From NCBI RefSeq assembly GCF_039542225.1, contig NZ_BAABHS010000036.1, positions 14,019-78,018 of the forward strand: a DNA stretch of 64,000 nt, read 5' to 3'. Origin of the DNA: Yinghuangia aomiensis. GTDB taxonomy: Bacteria > Actinomycetota > Actinomycetes > Streptomycetales > Streptomycetaceae. The position numbers and the translations under genes were made by a program. Position 1 is the stretch's first letter; each line of letters starts with the position of its first letter. Below the pieces are notes generated by a model. The model was given only the letters and a program-made list of their open reading frames with translations, made no database searches and was not told the origin of the DNA. Positions 15,067-24,326 of the stretch are shown piece by piece.

Positions 15067-16785
15067 GTGACCGGGGTTGACGTGCGTACCGGAGGCGGGG
15101 AAACGGCCGCGGCGACGCCCGCGACGATGGCGGAGATCCTGCTCGCCCGCCGCGGCGACCAGGCCCCCGGCCTCCTGCACGAGGACCAGGTCTGGACGTG
15201 GGACGAGGTCGTCGGCGAAGCCGCCGTCCGCGCCGCGGCCGCCGGGGAACTGCGCCCGGCCGACGACACGGCGGAGGGCCCGGCGCACATCGGCGTGCTG
15301 CTGGACAACGTGCCCGAATACCTGTTCTGGCTCGGCGGCGCCGCGCTCGCCCAGACCGCGCTGGTCGGCATCAACCCGACCCGGCGCGGCGAGGAGCTGG
15401 CGGCCGACATCGCGTTCACCGACATCGCCGTGGTGGTCACCGACGACGCCGGTGCGGAGATCCTCAAGGAATGCGGCACCGACGTGCCCGTCCTGTCCGT
15501 CGAGTCCGCCGAGTACGCGGCGCTCCTCGCCCGCCACGCCGGCGCCGAGCCGCCCGCCGGCCCGTTCGACCCGCAGGCGCTCTACCTGCTCCTGTTCACC
15601 TCCGGCACGAGCGGCGGCGCGTCCAAGGCGGTGCGGTTCTCGCAGGGCAAGCTCGCCCGGTCCGCGCCGCACGTCGCCAAGCTGCACGGCATCGGCCGCG
15701 ACGACGTCTGCTACTGCCCGATGCCGCTGTTCCACGGCAACGCCCTGATGGTGGTGTGGCACCCGACGATGGTCAGCGGCGCGCGCATGGTGCTGCCGCG
15801 CAAGTTCTCCGCGTCGAAGTTCCTCGACGACGTACGCCGCCACAGGGCCACGTTCTTCAGCTACGTCGGCAAGGCCATCACCTACGTCCTCGCCCAGCCG
15901 GAGACCCCGCACGACGGCGACAACGCGCTGGTCCGGGCCTTCGGCAACGAGGCGTCCGCCGCCGACATCCGCGAGTTCCGGCGCCGCTTCGGCTGCGAAC
16001 TCGTCGAGGGCTACGGCTCCAGCGAAGGCGGCGTCGTCCTCGCCCGCACCCCCGAAACCCCCGACGGCGCCCTCGGCATACCCACGATCGGCGACGTCGC
16101 CGTCGTCGACCCGGTGACCCGCGAGGAATGCCCCCGCGCCCGCTTCGGCCCGGACGGGCAGTTCCTCAACGCCGCCGAAGCCATCGGCGAACTCGTCAAC
16201 CGCGAGGGCGCGCCCGGCTTCGAGGGCTACTACAAGAACGAAGAAGCCATGGCCGAACGCCTGCGCGACGGCTGGTTCTGGTCCAACGACCTCGCCTACG
16301 TCGACGAGGACGGCTGGTTCTGGTACGCCGGACGCGCCGCCGACTGGCTGCGCGTCGACGGCGAGAACTTCCCCGCCGTGCCCGTCGAACGCGTCCTCGT
16401 CCGGCACCCCGACGTCATGCTCGCCGCCGTCTTCCCGGTCCCCGACCCGCGCACCGGCGACGAGGTCATGGCCGCGCTCGAACTGCGCGACGGCACCCGC
16501 CTGGACCCCGCCGCGCTCCCGGAGTTCTTCGCCGCGCAGACCGACATGGGCACCAAGTGGCTGCCGCGCTACCTGCGCGTCGTCGACGTCATGCCCTTCA
16601 CCGGCTCCAACAAGGTCCTCAAGAAGGAACTGCGCGCCGAAGCCTGGGCCCGGCCCGGCACCGACACCGTCTACTGGCGGCCGGACCCCCGCTCGGACAC
16701 CTTCCGGCCGATGGACGAAGCGGACCGCGACGCGCTCGCCGCGCAACTGCGCACACACGGCCGCGGCCACCTGATGGGCTGGTGA
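15067..16785 (+). CDS. Acyl-CoA synthetase (AMP-dependent, FadD-like)
   Basis: 572 residues, full length. ANL-superfamily motifs: P-loop-like F-T-S-G-T-S-G-G-A-S-K-A-V (about 177-190), E-G-Y-G-S-S-E-G-G (about 314-322), and the hinge G-R-A-A-D-W-L-R-V-D-G-E-N-F. A C-terminal Lys lies in S-N-K-V-L-K-K-E. It activates a carboxylic acid as acyl-AMP and then the CoA thioester; the organisation is like mycobacterial FadD17-type long-chain ligases, though chain length cannot be told. GTG start with GGAGG. The TetR gene follows 96 bp downstream on the same strand. Confidence 0.9.
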   Translation: MTGVDVRTGGGETAAATPATMAEILLARRGDQAPGLLHEDQVWTWDEVVGEAAVRAAAAGELRPADDTAEGPAHIGVLLDNVPEYLFWLGGAALAQTALVGINPTRRGEELAADIAFTDIAVVVTDDAGAEILKECGTDVPVLSVESAEYAALLARHAGAEPPAGPFDPQALYLLLFTSGTSGGASKAVRFSQGKLARSAPHVAKLHGIGRDDVCYCPMPLFHGNALMVVWHPTMVSGARMVLPRKFSASKFLDDVRRHRATFFSYVGKAITYVLAQPETPHDGDNALVRAFGNEASAADIREFRRRFGCELVEGYGSSEGGVVLARTPETPDGALGIPTIGDVAVVDPVTREECPRARFGPDGQFLNAAEAIGELVNREGAPGFEGYYKNEEAMAERLRDGWFWSNDLAYVDEDGWFWYAGRAADWLRVDGENFPAVPVERVLVRHPDVMLAAVFPVPDPRTGDEVMAALELRDGTRLDPAALPEFFAAQTDMGTKWLPRYLRVVDVMPFTGSNKVLKKELRAEAWARPGTDTVYWRPDPRSDTFRPMDEADRDALAAQLRTHGRGHLMGW

Positions 16786-16881
16786 GCACGGACCCCCGTC
16801 CGTGTGCGATCTTGGGGCGGACGCCGCCGGGGAACCCGCCCGGCGGCACCGGCTTGCACCCCGGTCAGCAGAGGAGGCCCG

Positions 16882-17487
16882 ATGGCGGGCGGTGAGCGGC
16901 TCGACCGCACGGCGGTGATCACCGCCGCCGCGCGGCTCGCCGACGCGGAAGGGGTCGGCGCGCTGACCCTCTCCCGGCTCGCCCGCGCCCTCGACCGGCA
17001 CGTGGCATCGCTCTACACCCACGTCAAAGGCATCGACGGGCTGTACCGCGACGTCGCGCTGCTCACCCAGCGCGAACTCGGCGCCCGGCTCTGGCAGGCC
17101 GCGGTAGGACGCTCCGGGCCCGACGCGATCCTCGCGCTCGCCGAGGCCTACCGCGGCTACGTCGTCCGATACCCCGGCCGCTACGAAGTGCTGGTCCGCT
17201 ACCACCACCCCGCCGACGACGAGGAGTTCCAGGCCAACGCGCAGTATGTCGCGGAACCCATCCGCGCCTCGCTCCGCTCGTTCGGCCTGGGCCCCGCCGA
17301 AGTGTCGTCCGCACTCCAGGTGTTCAGTGCTTCGATCCGCGGCCTCTGCCTCAACGAGTCGGTCGGCTTCCACGGCGACAAAAGGCAGGGCCCGGAACAC
17401 ACCCTGCGGCAGTTCGTCGCCCTGTTCACGACCGGACTGACCAGCGGCACCTGGCCGGTGGCGAAAGACGCCGACCCGGCGGACTGA
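16882..17487 (+). CDS. TetR-family regulator
   Basis: 201 residues. The HTH is at about 8-55 (V-I-T-A-A-A-R-L-A-D-A-E-G-V-G-A-L-T-L-S-R-L-A-R-A-L with Y-T-H-V-K at the helix end). The C-terminal region has the R-G-L-C-L-N-E-S-V-G-F-H-G pattern of the WHG-type TetR C-domain. ATG start with GAGGAGG. Same strand and 96 bp after the CoA ligase gene, so it probably senses an acyl-CoA or acid relevant to that gene. Confidence 0.88.
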   Translation: MAGGERLDRTAVITAAARLADAEGVGALTLSRLARALDRHVASLYTHVKGIDGLYRDVALLTQRELGARLWQAAVGRSGPDAILALAEAYRGYVVRYPGRYEVLVRYHHPADDEEFQANAQYVAEPIRASLRSFGLGPAEVSSALQVFSASIRGLCLNESVGFHGDKRQGPEHTLRQFVALFTTGLTSGTWPVAKDADPAD

Positions 17488-17544
17488 CCGCCTTTCCGGC
17501 GAGGCCGACGGGAGTGCGGCGGGAGCCCGGCACGCGACCAGCCC

Positions 17545-17586
17545 GAGGGAAGTCCCTCTGCGGTGATCGCCGAGGCTGCGTATATT
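17545..17586 (+). promoter_or_regulatory. Short hairpin and possible -10 (TATATT)
   Basis: GAGGGA-ag-TCCCTC at 17545-17558 could end the TetR transcript. TATATT at 17581-17586 is a good -10, about 58 bp before the next ATG; no clear -35 is seen. Confidence 0.35.
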
Positions 17587-17643
17587 CGCCGGGACCGACG
17601 GGCGACGGCCGGTGTTGCCCGCGCGATTCGGGGAGTACGGCGC

Positions 17644-18795
17644 ATGCCGGACGAGTTTCATGACACGGCACGTGCCGCCGCCGCGAACGTGGCGCGCGCG
17701 ATGGGAACGGACGCGTGGCCCCGGCTGCGCCCGGCACTCCTGGAACTGCTGGCCCGCCACGGCACCGACCCGGCCGCGGCCGGCTGGGCGGACGGCTTCG
17801 CCGACATGATCGCCAACGCGCAGGGGGCGGAGCAGAACAGCCTCCGGGACGCGGTGTACGCGCGGTGCGAGTCGACCTTCACGAGTCTGCTGGCGGCCCG
17901 GCCGGAGACGGCGGGGGAGTTGGCGTGGCTTGCGGGGTCCGGGATGCCGGCCGGCGGGCCGGCGCCGGCGCCGGCCGCGGGGCCACCGGTGGGGGCGCCG
18001 GGGGCGCCGAACTTCGCGAAGCCGCCGGAGCAGGTTCCCGCGCCGGGTGCGCCGTACGGGCCGCCGCCGGTCGCCGCTGCGCCGCCGGACGCGTCGCAGC
18101 CCCAGCCCCAGCCCCAGCCGCAGTTCGCGTCGCAGCCTTTCGTCGCGCCGCCGCCTCCGCCCGGCCCGCCGGGCCCGCCGCCCGGCCCGGCCGGGTATCC
18201 GGGGGCGCCGGGGGCGTTCCCGCAACAGCCCGGTGCGTACCCGGCGGCGCCGCAGCCTGCCGGTGCCTACCCGTCGGGCCCGTATCCAGGCGCTCCGGGC
18301 GCCCCGACCGGCACGCGCAACAACAACAAGCTCGTCCTCGGCGGCATCCTCGCGGTCGCCGTGATCGTCGGCGCGGTCTTCGGCGGCATCGCCCTGTTCG
18401 GCGGCGATGACGACGACAGCGGCAACGCCTCCGGACCCGGCGCGACCGGCCCGGCGAAGCCCGGGGGCTCGGACGGCTCCGGCGGCGAGGTCGAAGGGCC
18501 GTGGATCGGCACGTACGCCAACCAGAAGCCGGTCAAGGCGAACGGACCCGTGTCGGTCGTCCTCACCCAGGACGGCGACGAAATCACCGGCGACTTGCAA
18601 CTCGAAGCCCCCGGCTGCGACTTCACCGGTCCGGTCACCGGAAAGGTGAAGGGCTCGAAGATCACCCTCGAGTCCGGCCCCGACACGGCCTACCACATTC
18701 AGATGGAAGGCACCGTCTCCGGCGACCGGATGTCCGGCAGCTACACCACGACCTGCGAGAACGCCTCCGGGACCTGGAAGGCCGACAAGGGCTGA
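17644..18795 (+). CDS. Proline-rich single-pass membrane protein
   Basis: 383 residues from ATG 17644 (GGGAG upstream). Four parts: a helical N-terminal domain (1-90) beginning M-P-D-E-F-H-D-T-A; a Pro/Gly/Ala/Gln-rich linker (about 100-220); one transmembrane helix (about 225-250); and a C-terminal extracellular beta domain of about 100 residues beginning G-P-W-I-G-T-Y and ending S-G-T-W-K-A-D, with two Cys that could form a disulfide. The layout is cytoplasmic domain, disordered linker, membrane, outer domain. Function unknown; the beta domain resembles small lipocalin-like folds. Confidence 0.75.
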   Translation: MPDEFHDTARAAAANVARAMGTDAWPRLRPALLELLARHGTDPAAAGWADGFADMIANAQGAEQNSLRDAVYARCESTFTSLLAARPETAGELAWLAGSGMPAGGPAPAPAAGPPVGAPGAPNFAKPPEQVPAPGAPYGPPPVAAAPPDASQPQPQPQPQFASQPFVAPPPPPGPPGPPPGPAGYPGAPGAFPQQPGAYPAAPQPAGAYPSGPYPGAPGAPTGTRNNNKLVLGGILAVAVIVGAVFGGIALFGGDDDDSGNASGPGATGPAKPGGSDGSGGEVEGPWIGTYANQKPVKANGPVSVVLTQDGDEITGDLQLEAPGCDFTGPVTGKVKGSKITLESGPDTAYHIQMEGTVSGDRMSGSYTTTCENASGTWKADKG

Positions 18796-18847
18796 CCGGT
18801 CGGCGATTCACCCGCCTGCCGGGTGGCGACCCGGCCCGAACGTTTCC

Positions 18848-19957
18848 TCAGCTCGCCAGGCCCGCGCGGGCCGCGACCGCGGTGTCCGGCTGGTCCGCGA
18901 AGACACCGTCGAGGCCGATGCCGTAGAACGCCTCGTACTCGGCGATGTAGTCGCCGCGCGCGTTCGGGTCGGCGCCGACGCGGAAGTCCGCCGGGAGGAA
19001 CTGGTTTTCCGCGCGGAACGTCCACGCGTGCACGAGCAGCCCGGCCCGGTGCGCGTCCCGGACCACCGTGGTCGGCGTGAGCAGGCGGCCCGCCGGGTCG
19101 CGGGGGATGAGCAGGTTCTTGGCGGTGCCGATGCCGTCCGCGTACCCGGCGATCCACTTGAGGTTCTCGGGCTTGACCAGGTCCTGGTACGTGCGCGGGT
19201 CGCCCGCGGCGGCGAAGTCGAACGGACGTCCGGACGCGTCCAGCAGCTGGATCAGCGGCACGTCGGTCATCTTGTCGAGCTTGCGCAGGTTCGCGGTCTC
19301 GAACGACTGGACGAACACCTTGGCCTTGCGCCCGTTCAGCCCGTTGCGCTTGAGGGCCTGGACGAGCGGCTCCTCGAGCGGCAGCCCGACGGACTGGAAG
19401 TAGCTCGGGTGCTTGGTCTCCGGGTAGATGCCGATCGTGCGGCCCACCCGGCGGCCCTCGGTGCGGGCGAGGTCGACGACCTCCTGGAACGTCGGGATCT
19501 CCAGCCTGCCGTCGAACGCGGTGTTGGTCGGCCGCACCTGCGGCAGCCGCTCCTTGGCGCGCAGCGTCTTCAGCTCGGCCAGCGTGAAGTCCTCGGTGAA
19601 CCAGCCCGTGACGGCGTTCCCGTCGATGGTCTTGGTGGTCTTGCGCCCCGCGAACTCGGGGTGCTTGTCGACGTCCGTCGTGCCGCCGATCTCGTTCTCG
19701 TGCCGGGCCACCAGCACGCCGTCCTTGGTCGACACCAGGTCGGGCTCGATGTAGTCGGCGCCCATGCGGATCGCCAGCCGGTACGACTCCAGTGTGTGCT
19801 CGGGCCGGTAGCCGCTCGCGCCGCGGTGCCCGATGACCAGCGGCGCGGCCGTCGGCCGGCCGGAGCGGGCCTCGTCGTCGTGCGCCGCGGCGGGCACCGC
19901 GACCACGGTGGCCAGCAGCGCGCCGGCCAGCCCGAGCGCGGGGAGGATACGTCGCAA
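18848..19957 (-). CDS. Secreted glycerophosphodiester phosphodiesterase
   Basis: 369 residues starting at TTG (AGGAGA five bases upstream). Signal peptide 1-25 ending A-A-A-H. GDPD motifs: V-I-G-H-R-G-A-S-G-Y-R-P-E-H-T (41-55), Y-I-E-P-D-L-V-S-T-K-D-G with E/D metal ligands, R-H-E-N, and C-terminal G-x-D-G-V-F-A-D-Q-P. It hydrolyses glycerophosphodiesters outside the cell to glycerol-3-phosphate plus an alcohol and supplies phosphate or glycerol. Full length for the GlpQ-type secreted family. Divergent from the symporter at 20248. Confidence 0.93.
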   Translation of the reverse strand: MRRILPALGLAGALLATVVAVPAAAHDDEARSGRPTAAPLVIGHRGASGYRPEHTLESYRLAIRMGADYIEPDLVSTKDGVLVARHENEIGGTTDVDKHPEFAGRKTTKTIDGNAVTGWFTEDFTLAELKTLRAKERLPQVRPTNTAFDGRLEIPTFQEVVDLARTEGRRVGRTIGIYPETKHPSYFQSVGLPLEEPLVQALKRNGLNGRKAKVFVQSFETANLRKLDKMTDVPLIQLLDASGRPFDFAAAGDPRTYQDLVKPENLKWIAGYADGIGTAKNLLIPRDPAGRLLTPTTVVRDAHRAGLLVHAWTFRAENQFLPADFRVGADPNARGDYIAEYEAFYGIGLDGVFADQPDTAVAARAGLAS

Positions 19958-20247
19958 CGTCGTCTCCTGTCGTCAAGACACGGAAGGGGTCCGCCGAGTC
20001 AATCCGCGGCAGACGACGCGGGGTACCGGCCGAGTCGGCCGACGGATGAACCTCCGGAGAACGTACGGACGTTGGAGCGAGGTGTCGGCCGTCGCGCGCG
20101 CCGGCTTGCGGCGATATGCGCCTTCCCGCCGTATCCGGCCCCGAGAGGCGCCATTCCCTGCCGCACCTTGCCACCCCGGTGTGGTGGCGGGCATCGGGCA
20201 CGTGATGTGGATAGATTCATCCCTGTTTGTCTGATAAGGCGGCCCGC

Positions 20248-21720
20248 ATGGCCGACGACGTGAGGAGACGCGTGGGCAGGGACGACGAGCTGCGCCTGGA
20301 GGACATCACCGTCGTCGACCCCAAGACCGTCGACACGGCGGTCCGCGCCACCATGCTCGGCAACGCCATGGAGTGGTACGACTTCGGCATCTATGCCTAC
20401 ATGGCCGTCACCATCGGCCACGTCTTCTTCCCGTCCGGCAACGACACCGCGCAAGTACTGTCGTCGTTCGCCACCTTCGCCGCGGCCTTCGTCGTCCGCC
20501 CGCTCGGCGGCTTCTTCTTCGGGCCGCTCGGCGACCGCATCGGCCGCAAGAAAGTCCTCGCGACCACGATGCTGATGATGGCCGGCGGCACGCTCAGCAT
20601 CGGGCTGATCCCCAGCTACGCCACCATCGGCTTCGTCGCACCCATCCTGCTGGTGCTGTTCCGCATGGTCCAAGGCTTCTCCGCGGGCGGCGAGTACGGC
20701 GGCGCCAGCACCTTCATCGCCGAATACGCCCCCGACAAACGCCGCGGCTTCTACGGCAGCTACCTCGAATTCGGCACCCTCATCGGCTACATCAGCGCCG
20801 CGAGCCTGGTCACCCTGCTCAAGTCCCTCCTCGACGACAGCCAGATGGAAGGCTGGGGCTGGCGCATCCCGTTCCTGCTCGCCGCGCCCATCGGCATCGT
20901 CGGCCTGTACCTCCGGCTCCGCCTGGAAGAATCGCCGGCCTTCACCAAGGCCTTGGAGGAACACGCGGCGGCGGGCGGCGCCAAGGGACAGCGCGCCGAC
21001 GCAGAACGCGGAACGGACGTGCCCGACAAGAACCCCGACGCCGGCTCGTTCGCGGAATTCCGCCGCATGTTCGCCGAGCAGCGCAAACCCATGCTCCTGT
21101 GCGTCGCGCTGGTCGCCGCGTACAACATCAACGACTACATGCTGCTGTCCTACATGCCGACCTACCTGTCGGACACCTTGGACTACGACGAGACCCACGG
21201 CCTCCTGCAGATCGTCGTGGTCATGCTCGTCCTGCTCGCCGTGATCCACCCGCTCGGCGCCTACACCGACCGCATCGGGCGGCGCCCGGTCGTCATCGGC
21301 GGATGCGTCGGCTTCATCCTGCTGCCTGTGCCGTGCTTCGCACTCGTCCAGAACGGCAGCCTGGCCACGATCTTCATCGGGCTGCTCATCCTCGGACTCG
21401 TACTCGTGTGCTTCCTCGCCACGATGTCCGCCGCGCTGCCCGCACTGTTCCCCACCGAGATCCGTGCCGGGGCGCTGTCGGTGTCCTTCAACATCTCGGT
21501 GTCCGCCTTCGGCGGCACGACACCGTTCGTCGCCGAGGCGCTGGTGAGCGGAACCGGCAACGACTACACGCCCGCGTTCTACATGATGTTCGCCGCCGCG
21601 GTCGGGCTCGTCGCCGCGTGGATGATGGACGAGACCGCCGGCCAACCGCTCATGGGCTCGCATCCGTCGGTCGCGACGGACGAGGAGGCCCGCGAACTCG
21701 TCTCGGCGGCACAGGAGTAG
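20248..21720 (+). CDS. MFS transporter, metabolite:H+ symporter (MHS, ProP-like)
   Basis: 490 residues and 12 hydrophobic segments. N-terminal G-N-A-M-E-W-Y-D-F-G-I-Y-A-Y is the MHS signature; motif A is G-P-L-G-D-R-I-G-R-K-K-V-L; G-F-S-A-G-G-E-Y-G-G-A follows in TM4-5. The family imports compatible solutes (proline, betaine), citrate or dicarboxylates. A loop insert at about residues 245-275 is charged. Start taken at ATG 20248; TTG 20227 would add 7 residues. The IclR gene follows, a common pairing for carboxylate uptake. TAGATT at 20212-20217 is a plausible -10. Confidence 0.9.
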   Translation: MADDVRRRVGRDDELRLEDITVVDPKTVDTAVRATMLGNAMEWYDFGIYAYMAVTIGHVFFPSGNDTAQVLSSFATFAAAFVVRPLGGFFFGPLGDRIGRKKVLATTMLMMAGGTLSIGLIPSYATIGFVAPILLVLFRMVQGFSAGGEYGGASTFIAEYAPDKRRGFYGSYLEFGTLIGYISAASLVTLLKSLLDDSQMEGWGWRIPFLLAAPIGIVGLYLRLRLEESPAFTKALEEHAAAGGAKGQRADAERGTDVPDKNPDAGSFAEFRRMFAEQRKPMLLCVALVAAYNINDYMLLSYMPTYLSDTLDYDETHGLLQIVVVMLVLLAVIHPLGAYTDRIGRRPVVIGGCVGFILLPVPCFALVQNGSLATIFIGLLILGLVLVCFLATMSAALPALFPTEIRAGALSVSFNISVSAFGGTTPFVAEALVSGTGNDYTPAFYMMFAAAVGLVAAWMMDETAGQPLMGSHPSVATDEEARELVSAAQE

Positions 21721-21816
21721 CGCGTGTCCGGTCCGTCGTAGACCGCCGTTCCGCAGCGCGAAACGGAACCCGCCCGCTCGCCATGATGGAAGCCCCGTCC
21801 ACGCGAGGAGTGCGCT

Positions 21817-22626
21817 GTGCCCGGAGCCGTCGACGCCGACACCGAGGAAACCACCGGCAAGTCGATCGCCGCCGTCGAACGCGCCATCGACGTCCTGCTG
21901 CTGTTCGGCCGCAGCGGCCGCCCCGACCTGGGCGTCACCGAGACCGCCCAGGAACTCGGCATCACCAAAGGCGCCGTCCACCGCATCCTCACCGCGCTGC
22001 GCAGCCGCCGCCTCGTCACCGCCGACCCGGCCACCCGCCGCTACGCCCTGGGGCCGGCCGCCGTCGCCCTCGGCCGCGCGTACCTGGCCCGCACCGACCT
22101 GCGCATGACGGCCGCTCCCGAACTCCGCGCGCTGGCCGCGGAACGCGGCGAAACCGCGACCCTGTCGGTACGGCGCGGGGACACCCGGATCTACGTCGAC
22201 CAGGTCGTGCCCGCCAGCGAGTTGCGCATAGAGGTCGCCATCGGCAGCCCGTACCCGCTGCACGCGGGCGCGTCGTCGAAGGCGATCCTGGCATTCCCGT
22301 CCGACGCGGAAATCGACGCCTACCTCGACCGATCCCGCCTCGAAGCCCTCACCGCCCGCACGGTCACCAACGCGGCCGCGCTGCGCAAGGAAATCGCACT
22401 GATCCGCAAGCGCGGCTACGCCACCTCGGCCGGCGAACGCCAAGAGGGAGCCGCAGCCGTCGCCGCCCCGGTGCTGGACCACGACGGCGGCGTCATCGCG
22501 GTGGTGAGCCTGGCCGGACCGCAGTTCCGCTTCCGGCAGCGGCTGACGGAGTGCGCGCCGAGCGTCCTGCAGGCCGCCCGGCGGCTGTCCGCCGAATTCG
22601 GCTACGGGCTCGCCGACGCCGACTGA
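21817..22626 (+). CDS. IclR-family transcriptional regulator
   Basis: 269 residues from GTG (GGAG upstream). Winged helix at 18-80 (S-I-A-A-V-E-R-A-I-D-V-L, I-T-K-G-A-V-H-R-I-L-T-A-L) and an IclR ligand domain with G-S-P-Y-P-L-H-A-G-A-S-S-K-A-I-L-A-F and G-E-R-Q-E-G-A-A-A-V-A-A-P-V. Such regulators sense small organic acids. It lies 96 bp after the MHS symporter on the same strand and probably controls it. Its last 25 bp overlap a convergent gene. Confidence 0.9.
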   Translation: MPGAVDADTEETTGKSIAAVERAIDVLLLFGRSGRPDLGVTETAQELGITKGAVHRILTALRSRRLVTADPATRRYALGPAAVALGRAYLARTDLRMTAAPELRALAAERGETATLSVRRGDTRIYVDQVVPASELRIEVAIGSPYPLHAGASSKAILAFPSDAEIDAYLDRSRLEALTARTVTNAAALRKEIALIRKRGYATSAGERQEGAAAVAAPVLDHDGGVIAVVSLAGPQFRFRQRLTECAPSVLQAARRLSAEFGYGLADAD

Positions 22627-22967
22627 CCGCGCGCGAACCCGACCGGCACCGGGCAATCGGTGACGAAGCGCGTGTCCAGGAACTCCCACCAGTCGTCCTG
22701 GCTCACTCGCTCCGACTCCCACCCGGTATCGGCCTTCAGACCGGACAGCGCCTTGCGGTACGCGCCCCACGCCGCCTCGTCGTCGAACGCGGCCCAGTTC
22801 TCCAGCACGTACACGTCACCGATCACGCTGTAGTACCAGCGGACTTCGCGCACCATCGGCAGGTCGTGGTAGAACCATCGCTCGCGTTCCTCCAGCCATG
22901 CCCAGAATTCCTTCTGGTTGCGGCGCGACCGCTCGGTCATCTTCATGCGGTAGACGAGATAGATCAC
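22602..22967 (-). CDS. Small conserved hypothetical protein
   Basis: 121 residues from a GTG (GGGAG nine bases upstream). Begins with a V-I-Y-L-V-Y-R-M strand, then a charged, aromatic-rich helix (N-Q-K-E-F-W-A-W-L-E-E-R-E-R-W-F-Y-H) and V-Y-V-L-E-N-W-A-A-F-D-D-E-A-A-W. This order recalls ferredoxin-like dimeric alpha-beta barrel proteins that act on or bind small molecules, but no family is assigned. Its 3' end overlaps the IclR gene by 25 bp. Confidence 0.7.
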   Translation of the reverse strand: MIYLVYRMKMTERSRRNQKEFWAWLEERERWFYHDLPMVREVRWYYSVIGDVYVLENWAAFDDEAAWGAYRKALSGLKADTGWESERVSQDDWWEFLDTRFVTDCPVPVGFARGQSASASP

Positions 22968-23243
22968 CGGCCGAACTCCCCACCGTGCGGCGATGGTTCG
23001 ATCCCGGCATGCTATGACTGCGCAACACGGTTCCACAACAAGGAACAGGCCTGGGTGCGAACGGCCTTCCGCGCGTCGGCCTGCCGTGCGGTCTCCATCA
23101 ATCGAAAGGTTGATATTCGCCTGCATCCTTCGATTCCGGCGGCCCCATCCCGCGCGCGATGTGCCTCCTCTCCGGCCCGGCGAGAGTGGAGACATGCTCA
23201 CCGCCCGGTGAGTCCCCACCCTGCGTCCGGAGGATTCCGCGTC

Positions 23244-24326
23244 GTGTTCGTCGCCCTGAGAGACCTGCGCTCGGCCCGCGGCCGGTTCGCGTTGATGACG
23301 CTCGTCGTCGTCCTCATCACGGCGCTGGTCGTGCTGCTGTCCGGCCTCACCGCGGGCCTCGGCAGGGAGAACACCTCGGCGATCGACGGCCTCAACGCCG
23401 ACCGGCTCGCCTTCTCCGACACCGACGGCGGAATCTCCTTCGGTGCCTCGTCGGTAGACGAGCAGACCTGGCAGGACTGGGCCCGGCAGCCCGGCGTGGA
23501 TTCCGCGTCGCCGCTCGGCATCGCCATGACCCGCCTCGGCGCGGACGGCCGCACCGCAGGCGCGGCCGCGTTCGGCATCGACCCGGCCGGCCCCCTCGCC
23601 CCCGACGGCGCCCGCCCGGCCCCGGGCAGCGTCGTCCTGTCCCGGCCGCTGGCCGACGACCTCCACGTCAAGACCGGCGACACCATCGCGCTCGGCCCCG
23701 CCGGAAACGTCCGCGTCGGCGCCGTGGTGAGCGGCGCGTCGTTCAGCCACGCGCCCGTCGTGTGGACGGCCTTGTCCGACTGGCAGCCGCTGATGCCGGG
23801 ACCGCGCGCCCCGGAAGGGCTTCAGGCCACCGTCGTGGCCCTCGACCTCGGCAAGGGCGCCGACCTCACAGCGGGCGACACCGCGCTGCACACCGACACC
23901 GTGACGAAGTCGGACGCGCGCACCGCCATCGGGTCGTACACCTCCGAGAACGGCTCGCTCCAGCTCATGCGGGGCTTCCTCTTCGCCATCTCGGCCCTGG
24001 TCATCGGCGCCTTCTTCACCGTCTGGACGGTGCAGCGCTCAGGCGACATCGCCGTCCTCAAGGCCCTCGGCGCCTCCACCGGCTACCTGGTCCGCGACGC
24101 CCTCGGCCAAGCCGCCGTGGTACTGGCCGCGGGAACGGCCGTGGGCACCGGCATCGCGGCGATCGGCGGACGGATCGCGGAGAACACCGTGCCGTTCGTC
24201 ATCGACGCCGGGACCACCGTGCTGCCCGCCGCCATCATGATCGTCCTCGGCCTCGCCGGCGCCGCGCTGGCCGTCCGCCGCGTCACCTCCGTCGACCCCC
24301 TGATCGCCCTGGGAAGTGCCCGATGA
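23244..24326 (+). CDS. ABC transporter permease (FtsX/MacB-DevC type)
   Basis: 360 residues from GTG (CCGGAGG upstream). One N-terminal transmembrane helix (about 16-40), a roughly 200-residue extracytoplasmic domain, then three C-terminal helices containing G-D-I-A-V-L-K-A-L-G-A-S-T, the typical FtsX coupling loop. Four-TM mechanotransmission permeases of this type work as dimers with LolD-like ATPases, without classic import or export channels. The stop overlaps the ATPase start (ATGA). Confidence 0.9.
   Translation: MFVALRDLRSARGRFALMTLVVVLITALVVLLSGLTAGLGRENTSAIDGLNADRLAFSDTDGGISFGASSVDEQTWQDWARQPGVDSASPLGIAMTRLGADGRTAGAAAFGIDPAGPLAPDGARPAPGSVVLSRPLADDLHVKTGDTIALGPAGNVRVGAVVSGASFSHAPVVWTALSDWQPLMPGPRAPEGLQATVVALDLGKGADLTAGDTALHTDTVTKSDARTAIGSYTSENGSLQLMRGFLFAISALVIGAFFTVWTVQRSGDIAVLKALGASTGYLVRDALGQAAVVLAAGTAVGTGIAAIGGRIAENTVPFVIDAGTTVLPAAIMIVLGLAGAALAVRRVTSVDPLIALGSAR

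Noticed and set aside
22990..23025. tRNA-like T-arm sequence GGTTCGATCCCG
   Set aside because: The flanking bases cannot form a 5-bp T-stem and no anticodon or acceptor stem can be folded around it.
20373..24326. A 1300-codon plus-strand frame leading into the ABC permease
   Set aside because: It reads the MFS and IclR genes out of frame as Arg/His/Pro-rich sequence; the permease has its own GTG and GGAGG.
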